Part shown: positions 23,691-30,323 of the stretch, one piece after another
Position numbering within the stretch: position 1 is the first letter of the stretch
How the letters are laid out: each line of letters starts with the position of its first letter
DNA from: a virus
Virus record (IMG/VR): IMGVR_UViG_3300027987_000068
Coordinates: 1 to 44,716 of that record
Length of the DNA: 44,716 nt
Reading direction: 5' to 3' (one strand)
Translations under genes and position numbers: made by a program
The notes under the pieces: generated by a model
The model's database searches: none
Seen by the model: only the letters and a program-made list of their open reading frames with translations
What the model was told of the DNA's origin: nothing

Positions 23691-24867
23691 ATACGCGGCG
23701 ATCCACGAGGCATTGCCCGACGATCCGGAATTTCAGCGGCTCGGCCCGGGCGCCCGACTCTTGTGGTATACGCTCCGGCTCATGCTCGGCCCGTCGGGTA
23801 TCGACATCCTCCGAGCTCACGAGACGGCGCTCGAGGAGCCGACGGGCCTCGACGCGCCCGGAATCGCCCGCGGGCTCGACGAGCTCGAGGCGGGACGCTG
23901 GCTCGTGCGGGAGGGCGACGTCTTATGGCTCCGGAACGTGCTCCGGTATAATCCGCATATGACGACGCGGAACGAGCGCCACCGAACCGGGATCCTCAAG
24001 CATTTACAGGGCCTCCCGCGGTACATGATCGTCCGCCGGTTCGCCGATTACTACGGGCTCCCCGACCCGTTCCCGGGGGAGGTATCCGATAGTCATTCCG
24101 ATAGCCATTCGGATAGTCTACCCGATAGCCATTCGGTACCCTATGGCAAGCACGAGACACGAGACACGACGCACGAGACACGAGACACGAGACACGACAC
24201 CGGACACCGGAGTAACGACACACGGACGCCGGACGCCGTAGTACCGGACGCGCGTCGATCCGACACGCCCGGACAGAATGGCCGGCTCGAGTCGTTCCTC
24301 GGCGAGCATGCGGATTGTCTCGACGGCGTGCCCGAGACGGCGCTGCCGTCGATATGGGGATGGTACCGGCCGCTCGGAACCCGGGAGCGGACGTGGCGCG
24401 AGATCGACCCGGAGCGGATCCCCGGCATCCTCGCGAGCTCTATCCTCGCGTGGAAAGCCGCGAACAAAGGCGGAGAATTCTACGCGCCGTTTTTCCATTC
24501 GATCGTCGAGCGCGAGGCGGAACGCGTCCGGACGGAGGGATCCGAGGCGGCAGCTCATACCTCGGCATCCGAGAACGACCGCGAGGCGACACGACGAGCT
24601 CGAGCACACGTCGAGGAGGTCGACGCTCGGGCTCGTGAGCGACTCCAAGCCGAGGGAGCCGAGACGCTCGAGCAAGCGAACGCCGCTCGGGATTGGCTCA
24701 CCGGACAGCCGCCGGGCGTGCAACAATCCGTCGCGATGGATCTCAAAGCCGGGCTCCTACGGCTAGGCTGGCGCGGCGATCCCCGGAAAGCTCCGCCGGC
24801 GCTGTCCGCGCCGATCATTGTCGAAGCCGTCAAGAAAGCGCGTGCAGCGCGGGAGGTGGCAACGTGA
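23680..24867 (+). CDS. Replication initiator / replisome organiser-like protein
   Basis: A 395-residue protein from GTG 23680 within the end of the previous gene. The N-terminal domain (1-105) resembles the winged-helix domain of phage replication proteins: ARLLWYTLRLML, GLDELEAGRWLVREGDVLWLR and NVLRYNPHM patterns. A low-complexity Ser-Asp-His and Thr-Arg-Asp-rich segment (about 135-175) is encoded by iteron-like DNA repeats. The C-terminal domain (about 205-395) is helical with a Trp-rich start. The layout parallels lambda O, which binds repeats inside its own gene. No helicase gene (Walker motif) is seen nearby, so host helicase may be recruited. Confidence 0.6.
   Translation: MRGEYAAIHEALPDDPEFQRLGPGARLLWYTLRLMLGPSGIDILRAHETALEEPTGLDAPGIARGLDELEAGRWLVREGDVLWLRNVLRYNPHMTTRNERHRTGILKHLQGLPRYMIVRRFADYYGLPDPFPGEVSDSHSDSHSDSLPDSHSVPYGKHETRDTTHETRDTRHDTGHRSNDTRTPDAVVPDARRSDTPGQNGRLESFLGEHADCLDGVPETALPSIWGWYRPLGTRERTWREIDPERIPGILASSILAWKAANKGGEFYAPFFHSIVEREAERVRTEGSEAAAHTSASENDREATRRARAHVEEVDARARERLQAEGAETLEQANAARDWLTGQPPGVQQSVAMDLKAGLLRLGWRGDPRKAPPALSAPIIVEAVKKARAAREVAT
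24086..24133. repeat. Four tandem 12-bp repeats, candidate origin iterons
   Basis: Units CCGATAGTCATT, CCGATAGCCATT, CGGATAGTCTAC and CCGATAGCCATT lie head to tail without gaps. They encode Ser-Asp-Ser-His/Leu repeats in the initiator-like gene. The unit is much more AT-rich than its surroundings. A direct-repeat array in an initiator gene is the usual form of a phage origin. Confidence 0.6.
24152..24200. repeat. Seven tandem 7-bp repeats next to the iterons
   Basis: ACGAGAC repeated seven times in register, with variants ACGACGC (third) and ACGACAC (last). It encodes alternating His-Glu-Thr-Arg-Asp-Thr because 7 is not a multiple of 3, so the DNA rather than the protein repeat seems to be kept. 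It starts 18 bases after the 12-bp array. Confidence 0.65.
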
Positions 24868-25418
24868 ACGGTCCAAGCGGCTCCGGGAACGCCGGAGAGC
24901 CCATGCGGGGGAGCTCTCACGTCGTGATCGGATGCGCGGGTGAGGGCTGTCCACGACGGCGGTTCTTGTACGGCGAGATCCTCGACGGCGAGCGATGGTA
25001 TTGCCCGGAGCACGGCGCGGACCTCGAGCGATACCTCGCGATCGGAGCCAAGCTCGCGGAGGTGGTCCGGCGCGAGCTCGACGACCAATACGGGCCGGCC
25101 AAGCCGACGGAGGCGGAGGCGGCCGAGCTCGAGGCGGTGCGGCGTGAACGGGAGACGCTCGAGCGCCAGCTCGGCGAGGAGGAGCTCGTACGCCGAGAGG
25201 CGGAATTCATCGAGCGTGTTCGGTCGATCGGGGAGCTCAAACCTCCGCCGGAGGATCCGCCCGACGTGCCCGGATTGCGATTCGTTGAGCTCGAGCCGCC
25301 GCTCACGGCCGAGGAGCTCCGGGAGGCGTCGGATACGGGTGGGCGGCTCCGGGAGGAAATCCGCCGGATGCTCGATGCCGGCCGGGAGGAGCTCGGGCGC
25401 CCGGAGCGGGAGCCGTGA
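24864..25418 (+). CDS. Hypothetical protein with zinc-ribbon-like start
   Basis: A 184-residue protein from GTG 24864, coupled to the replication gene. CAGEGCPRRRF and WYCPEHG (about 24-49) form a possible Cys2-Cys-His zinc site. The rest is Glu/Arg/Leu-rich helix with coiled-coil character (about 80-125) and a Pro-rich hinge. It could act with the initiator, as a loader or accessory factor; unproven. Confidence 0.4.
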   Translation: MNGPSGSGNAGEPMRGSSHVVIGCAGEGCPRRRFLYGEILDGERWYCPEHGADLERYLAIGAKLAEVVRRELDDQYGPAKPTEAEAAELEAVRRERETLERQLGEEELVRREAEFIERVRSIGELKPPPEDPPDVPGLRFVELEPPLTAEELREASDTGGRLREEIRRMLDAGREELGRPEREP

Positions 25419-25633
25419 GGCGGGCGGCATGGTGGTGGGCGCAAGGCCGGACCGACGGGCCGATGATAAACCCGGCCGCCGAGCTCTCGGAGGTCGTGCT
25501 CAAAGGCGGGCCACTCGACGGCAAGACGTACCGCATACACGTCGGGATCCAGACTATCGACGCGCCGGCGTTCGGCGTTCGATACCGGCGGCTCGGCACC
25601 TCGAGGGTATTCGTCCCGGAGCGGGAGCCGTGA
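25415..25633 (+). CDS. Hypothetical protein, 72 residues
   Basis: Starts GTG 25415 in a GTGA overlap. Contains VVLKGGPLDGKTYRIHVG, a beta pattern shared with the protein at 26764 (YLHGGLHHGETVLAAVG), so the two may be distant paralogues of a small phage beta-domain family (GGPxDG type). No known function. Confidence 0.45.
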   Translation: MRRAAWWWAQGRTDGPMINPAAELSEVVLKGGPLDGKTYRIHVGIQTIDAPAFGVRYRRLGTSRVFVPEREP

Positions 25634-26154
25634 CGGGCCGGCTCTCGAGGGAGGACGTCGAGCTCGCGGTCCTGAACGCGAGGCGGGCGCTTGACGTCGT
25701 CGAGCGGCACCGGCTCGGCCCGGGACACGGCGAGCCCGGCCGGAGGCGCGGCAAGAGCGAGCGGGACGCCCGGCGCGGGTATCTCGGCGAGGTCGCATAC
25801 GCTCGAGCGTTCGGGTTGCCGCTGCCGATCGTGCCCGACGGGCTCCCCGACCACCCGTGGACCGCGGGCGATTTCGGGAGCGTGCAGGTACGATCGACGG
25901 AGCATCCCGACGGCCGGATCCCCGTATTCCTCGAGCCGACCGTCGAGCCGCTGTCCCGGACGTTCGTTCTCGTCGTCGTGAGCTGGCTCGCGGACGGGAC
26001 GGCATCGTACCGGATCGCCGGCGAGATCGAGGGAACCGAGGCGGTCGCTGTCGGGTTCGATCCGGCGCCTCGAGGATACGTCCGGCCGGGGAGCCGCCGG
26101 CAATTGTGGGTCGATCAATGCCACCTCAAACCGCATCGGAGGCGGATGCGATGA
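25630..26154 (+). CDS. PD-(D/E)XK nuclease-like protein
   Basis: A 174-residue protein from GTG 25630. It has GYLGEVAYARAFG with a conserved Glu, then AGDFGSVQVRST, which fits Asp-x(n)-Gln-x-Arg of diverged PD-(D/E)XK nucleases, followed by beta strands (TFVLVVVSWL). The Lys of the usual E-x-K is replaced by Arg after Gln. It could be a diverged phage endonuclease or a small DNA-binding fold. It is separated from the next gene by 16 bases. Confidence 0.45.
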   Translation: MTGRLSREDVELAVLNARRALDVVERHRLGPGHGEPGRRRGKSERDARRGYLGEVAYARAFGLPLPIVPDGLPDHPWTAGDFGSVQVRSTEHPDGRIPVFLEPTVEPLSRTFVLVVVSWLADGTASYRIAGEIEGTEAVAVGFDPAPRGYVRPGSRRQLWVDQCHLKPHRRRMR

Positions 26155-26170
26155 TTAGGACACGGGCAGC

Positions 26171-26767
26171 GTGACAGCCGAGCCGCTCCCTCCGACGACG
26201 TTGTGCAACGCCCGAACACGGAGCGGCGGGACGTGCTCGAGGGTCGCCGGGTTCGGGACCGACCACCTCGGGCAAGGCCGGTGCAAGTATCACGGCGGCG
26301 CGACGCCGATCCGGAGCGGCCGGTATTCGACGATAACACGGCCGCGCATCGCTGAGCTCGTCGCGCAATTCGAGGACGATCCCGACCCGCTCAACATGCT
26401 GCCCGAGCTGGCGGCTGCCCGGGCGTTGTTCGTCGATTTCGTCGAGAGGTACGACGTCAACACCGCCGCGCTCCTCGCATGGCACGCGGCCCGGAACGCC
26501 GAGAACGGCGAGCCCGAGCCCGACCCGGATGCGGAACCGCCGAGCCGGCCGCGCGGCGTGATATCGCTCCACGACGCCCGGGAGCTCCTCGCCGAGATCA
26601 CGCGCATCGTCAAGCGTATCGAGGATATCCGTGCCGCGAATGCGATCTCGAGGTACGATTTTTTCCGCGTGATGTCCGAAATGGGGCGGATCGTCGACCT
26701 TTGCGTCGAGGACGATGCGACCCGTACACGCATCCACGACCTATGGGGGGGGATCCGGCTCGCATGA
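26171..26767 (+). CDS. Probable small terminase / HGG zinc-motif protein
   Basis: A 198-residue protein from GTG 26171. The N-terminus has CNARTRSGGTCSR followed by GRCKYHGGA, a Cys/His motif common in phage proteins coded near the large terminase and often annotated as small terminase-like. The remainder is helical with an acidic linker (about 113-128). It would recognise packaging DNA and load the large subunit. The large terminase lies 1.2 kb downstream, with four small genes between, so the role is likely but not certain. Confidence 0.5.
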   Translation: MTAEPLPPTTLCNARTRSGGTCSRVAGFGTDHLGQGRCKYHGGATPIRSGRYSTITRPRIAELVAQFEDDPDPLNMLPELAAARALFVDFVERYDVNTAALLAWHAARNAENGEPEPDPDAEPPSRPRGVISLHDARELLAEITRIVKRIEDIRAANAISRYDFFRVMSEMGRIVDLCVEDDATRTRIHDLWGGIRLA

Positions 26768-27030
26768 TCGGGAAAACTGAGCGCGTGTATCTGCACGGCG
26801 GGTTGCATCACGGCGAGACGGTCCTCGCCGCTGTCGGCATTGGTTCGATCGAGTTTCCGGTCCGGCTCGAGTCGGTACGGCATCCCGACGGTTTCGTCGG
26901 CGTCGGGCTCGTGACGGCGATTTACGAGCGGACGGAGGCGGTGCACTACGGGCTCCCCGTGTATTTCTGCCGCGACCCGAAACGCGGGCGTCCGGCTGGC
27001 GGGTTGGATCCGACGGAGGTTGAGGCATGA
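26764..27030 (+). CDS. Hypothetical protein, 88 residues
   Basis: ATG 26764 in an ATGA overlap. Beta-rich N-terminal half (VYLHGGLHHGETVLAAVG) similar in pattern to the protein at 25415. No membrane segment. ATGA-coupled to the next gene. Function unknown. Confidence 0.45.
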   Translation: MIGKTERVYLHGGLHHGETVLAAVGIGSIEFPVRLESVRHPDGFVGVGLVTAIYERTEAVHYGLPVYFCRDPKRGRPAGGLDPTEVEA

Positions 27031-27305
27031 TTACCCGACGCGGTTTTCTCGGCGCGCTCGGCGCGCTGCCGTTCGTCTCCAAGTGGCTCCCAAGTGGAGC
27101 CGCGGAGCCCGCCGTTCCCGGCCGCGGGCTCTACACGCTGCCGGATATCGCCGAGGAGGCACGCATCGTCGTCGAGGGCCTCGAGCCATCCTGGAGCCTC
27201 GAGCCCGGCGCATGGCAATTGTGGGGATATCATCCGCCCGTCATCGTCGAGCTCCAAACGCTCGACGGGCCGGTCGAGCTCGACCTCGGGGAGCTCGAAC
27301 CATGA
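27027..27305 (+). CDS. Small protein with a Tat-like signal peptide
   Basis: A 92-residue protein from ATG 27027. It begins MITRRGFLGALGALPF, an excellent twin-arginine motif (Thr-Arg-Arg-Gly-Phe-Leu), followed by a hydrophobic core and a possible cleavage site near SGAA (about residue 26). The mature part has a few aromatic residues (WSLEPGAWQLWGYHPP) and ends acidic. If functional it would send a folded protein to the periplasm through the host Tat system, unusual for a phage. Role unknown; perhaps superinfection exclusion. Confidence 0.5.
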   Translation: MITRRGFLGALGALPFVSKWLPSGAAEPAVPGRGLYTLPDIAEEARIVVEGLEPSWSLEPGAWQLWGYHPPVIVELQTLDGPVELDLGELEP

Positions 27306-27544
27306 TCGACAACGAAATCGCGGTCGGCGATGCGTGGGCCGTATGGATGCGTCGAGGGCTCGAGCGCGACGGGGAATGGTATTTGATTCGGCACACGGTC
27401 CGCGGCACCCGTGTCGGTTCGATCCGGGCAGCATTGGGCCGCTACGGGCTCGGCGTGTTTGACGACGAGGCCGAATGGCGGAGCCTCCGCCGGCGCGGGC
27501 TCGTGGCGTGTCGCCGCGTCCGGATCGCGGCGCTCGGCGTATGA
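27302..27544 (+). CDS. Hypothetical protein, 80 residues
   Basis: ATG 27302, ATGA-coupled both sides. N-terminal acidic segment with Trp, then a basic C-terminal half (RRRGLVACRRVRIA). It resembles small nucleic-acid-binding phage proteins only in charge. No family. Confidence 0.4.
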   Translation: MIDNEIAVGDAWAVWMRRGLERDGEWYLIRHTVRGTRVGSIRAALGRYGLGVFDDEAEWRSLRRRGLVACRRVRIAALGV

Positions 27545-27948
27545 GCCAGCGAATCGAGGAGTCGCTCGGCCCGCCGAACGTCGAATGTCCCGAATGCCTC
27601 GGCGGAGGGTGGTCGTGCGAGATCCACGTCGGCCGACCGTGGGCCGGGTGGATCGGCGACGAGGGCGGATGCGCGCCGGGATGCGCCGGCCCGGGCGTCC
27701 CGTGCCGCTGCCGGCCCGGAGCTCGGCGGCATCGCCCGTTCGCCGACATCCGCGGCTCCGTGTGGGGCGACGAGGGCGACGACGTGCACCTCGAGGATCT
27801 CACCGGCGCGCTCCTATGCCGGGCGACGCGCCTCGACGTGCTCGGCCCGACGGAGTACCGATCGCACGAGCGTTGGCTCGCGACGTGCCGCGGCTGTCTC
27901 GACGAGCTCGAGCGGCTCCAAGCCGCGGAAACCATCCGGGGCCGCTAG
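27541..27948 (+). CDS. Cys-rich zinc-binding protein
   Basis: A 135-residue protein from ATG 27541. Cysteines at about 16, 19, 26, 44, 48, 55, 57 with CPEC, CAPGC and CRC, plus CRGC later, suggest two or three zinc sites. The tag stop directly abuts the terminase start. It may be a nuclease-type or DNA-binding accessory of packaging, by position only. Confidence 0.4.
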   Translation: MSQRIEESLGPPNVECPECLGGGWSCEIHVGRPWAGWIGDEGGCAPGCAGPGVPCRCRPGARRHRPFADIRGSVWGDEGDDVHLEDLTGALLCRATRLDVLGPTEYRSHERWLATCRGCLDELERLQAAETIRGR

Positions 27949-29570
27949 ATGACGACGCTCGGCGACCTCCTCCTCGAGCGTGTCGGGTCGGCTCCGCCGT
28001 CCGTGCTCGAGCAAGGGATCCGCCGAGCTCGCGCGCAAATCGGGATCGCTGAACCGCGCGCCGATCCGCTCGACGCGCCGCTCGATTGGGAGGCGTGGGT
28101 CCGTGAGCTTTTCCCCACCGCGCCGCTTGGAATTGGGCATGGGAGATCGAGAGCCCGGACGACGAGGCGGACCCGTTCGTCGGGATATGGCCTCGAGGCG
28201 GAGGCAAGAGCACGACGGCCGAGCTCGTCGCTGTCGCGCTCGGCGTCCGCGGTGTACGCCGTTACGCGTGGTACGTCCGCGAGACGCAAGTGCAAGCGAA
28301 CGATTCGCTCGACAACGTCGGCGCGCTCCTCGAGTCGGATTCGATCGACCGGTACTACCCGGAACACGCTCAACGCCGGCTCTCGAAATACGGGCATTCA
28401 AAGGGCTGGAATTCCTCGAGGCTCGCGACGGCCGGAGGGTTTACGATCGACTCTCTCGGGCTCGACACGGCAGCGCGCGGGCTCAAGGTCGGCGAGGTCC
28501 GCCCGGACCTAATCATCCTCGACGATATCGACGGGCTCCACGACTCCGCCGAAACGACCCGCAAGAAATTCGACACGATCACGAAAACGCTCCTCCCGGC
28601 CGGCACGGCGCGGACGGCTGTCCTCGCGATTCAAAACCTAATTATCCCGCATGGCGTGTTCGCCAAGCTCGCCGACGGGCGCGCGGATATGCTGGCGCGC
28701 CGGCGCATGAGCGGCCCGCATCCGGCGATCGTCGACCTCGAGACGTCGACCGTCGAGGAGGGCGGCCGGCTCCGCGCCGTGATTACCGGCGGCCGGGCGA
28801 CGTGGGAGGGACAATCGCTCGAGGCGTGTCAAACGCTGATCGACCTAATCGGGCTGAAATCGTTTCTCCAAGAATGCCAACACAACGTCACACACCGCGA
28901 GGGCGCGTTGTGGCAACCCGAGCTTTTCCGGCACGTCTCGAGCCCGACGACGTTCCGGCGCATCGCGATCGCGGTCGACCCGTCCGGAGGCGGCGACGAG
29001 ATCGGGATAATCGCGGCTGGCGTGACGCACGACCGACGGTACCGCGTGCTCGCCGACGTGACGCAAAAGGGCCGGCTCGGCCCGCTCAATTGGGGCGCGA
29101 AAGCCGTCGAGCTGTACGACGAGCTCGAGGCGGACCGGATCGTCGCCGAGCGGAATTTCGGCGGCGATATGGTCGAGTCGAATATCCGCGTCGCTGCCGG
29201 CGAGCGGCGCGTGCCGGTCGAAATGGTCACCGCATCGCGCGGCAAAGCGATCCGCGCCGAGCCGGTCGCATCGCTGTACGAGGACGGGCTCGTCGATCAC
29301 GTCCCGGGCTTGACCGCGCTCGAGACGGAGCTCACGACGTGGATCCCGGGCGACAAGTGGAGCCCGAACCGGCTCGACGCGCTCGTATGGGTTCTAACCG
29401 AGCTCGCGCTCAAGCCGAAAAAGCGGGTCGACGTGTATTACGCCGGCATGGACGCCGACAAGAAACGGGAGGAGTCGTGGCAAGGCAAAGGGAATGGCAA
29501 GGCTGGCACGGAACCATTTTCGAGCTCGCCGAATGGCTCACAGAATGGGAGCGGGCGGGCCGGATCGTGA
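27949..29570 (+). CDS. terL: Terminase large subunit, with an apparent -1 frameshift near 28107-28128
   Basis: The motor and nuclease that cuts and packages the genome. The N-terminus reads from ATG 27949 to about 28116, then must move to the frame of 28116-29570; the second frame has a TGA at 28104-28106 and no start before the Walker A. The joined protein is about 540 residues: WVRELFP near 47-56, Walker A PRGGGKSTT at 82-90, Walker B LIILDDID at 188-195, and nuclease acidic motif AVDPSGGGDEIG (Asp344), then AERNFGGDMVE. A canonical slip heptamer T-TTC-CCC lies at 28110-28116. A missing C in the 4-C run, or one base elsewhere in 28107-28128, would also restore the frame. Confidence 0.85.
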
Positions 29571-29734
29571 CGGACGCATTCGGTCGGCCGCTGATCCTCG
29601 GCCCGGTTACGGTCATATCGGCCGACGAGGAGTCATCGGCGATTATCGCTTTCCTGATCGCGGTATGGGTCGACGTGCCCGGCTCCGCGCCGAGCTGGCG
29701 CGCGGATCCCGACAGCTCCGGAGCGGCGCCATGA
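29477..29734 (+). CDS. Hypothetical protein overlapping the terminase end
   Basis: An 85-residue protein from GTG 29477 with a good ribosome site (GGGAGGA) inside the terminase 3' end, overlapping it by 94 bases. It contains IFELAEWLTEWERAGR and a hydrophobic SSAIIAFLIAVWV stretch (possible membrane segment near 55-67). ATGA-coupled to the next gene. Function unknown. Confidence 0.45.
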   Translation: MARQREWQGWHGTIFELAEWLTEWERAGRIVTDAFGRPLILGPVTVISADEESSAIIAFLIAVWVDVPGSAPSWRADPDSSGAAP

Positions 29735-30021
29735 GAGCCGATCGGGTCGTGACGTTCGCGCGGTTCCGATCGTGGGATCTATGGGACGGCATCCGCGTAC
29801 ATCGTACGCTCGTGCTCGAGGACGGATGCGAGCCGCAAGAGCTCCGGCCGAACGACGCGCCGGAGGAGCACGCGGCCCGGGCGTTCGAGGCGGCGACGAG
29901 GCATATCCCCGAGCGGCTCCTCCCGCTGCCGGCGCTCCCGGGCGCCGAGCGGCAAATCAGCCGGCGCGGCAAATGGGCACGGATCGAGCATCGCCGGCGG
30001 GCGAGGGAGCGGGCCGAATGA
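29731..30021 (+). CDS. Hypothetical protein, 96 residues
   Basis: ATG 29731, ATGA overlap. Aromatic start (FARFRSWDLWDGIRVHRTL), an acidic middle and a strongly basic C-terminus. No motif or family recognised. Coupled to the HTH gene. Confidence 0.4.
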   Translation: MRADRVVTFARFRSWDLWDGIRVHRTLVLEDGCEPQELRPNDAPEEHAARAFEAATRHIPERLLPLPALPGAERQISRRGKWARIEHRRRARERAE

Positions 30022-30236
30022 GCGCGACGCTCCCGCCGCGGATGCGGCAAGTCATCACGCTCGTTTGTGAGGAGCGGCTCACGTACCCGGAGGTCGCCGA
30101 CCGGCTCGAGATATCGCTCTCGACGGTCCGGACGTACGTCTCGGAGATCGCCACCCGGGCACGGCTCGAGACGGGCGAGGAGCTCGAGCCGCGCCGCGCC
30201 ATCGCGCATTTCTACCGGCAGCAAGCCGCCGGGTGA
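30018..30236 (+). CDS. LuxR/GerE-type HTH regulator-like protein
   Basis: A 72-residue protein from ATG 30018. LPPRMRQVITLVCEERLTYPEVADRLEISLSTVRTYVSEI is a textbook LuxR-type four-helix DNA-binding domain (Leu-x-x-Arg, then Tyr-x-x-Val-Ala, then Leu-x-x-Ser-x-x-Thr-Val-Arg). No sensing domain. It sits between terminase and portal, followed by a gap with 10-bp direct repeats, and may control late genes or be a packaging accessory. Confidence 0.65.
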   Translation: MSATLPPRMRQVITLVCEERLTYPEVADRLEISLSTVRTYVSEIATRARLETGEELEPRRAIAHFYRQQAAG

Positions 30237-30323
30237 GGCTCCTCCCTCCGATACGACCGCGCTCCGATACGTCGGCCGGGAGCGCCGATACCGCGCTCGA
30301 GCTCGAGGCTGTACGCTCTCGGC
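30237..30323 (+). promoter_or_regulatory. Short gap with direct repeats before the portal gene
   Basis: CTCCGATACG occurs at 30247-30256 and again at 30263-30272 (16-bp spacing), with a shorter CCGATAC at 30286-30292. Just downstream lies the GTG of the portal. The gap follows the HTH gene, so the repeats are candidate sites for that protein, although they could be remnants of coding sequence. Confidence 0.35.

Noticed and set aside
24086-24200. Possible CRISPR array
   Set aside because: Units of 7 and 12 bp without spacers are in-gene tandem repeats, not a CRISPR structure.
27980-29474. Long third-frame open region over the terminase
   Set aside because: It is Arg/Ala/Pro-rich shadow; only the 3' end from 29477, with its own ribosome site, is likely coding.
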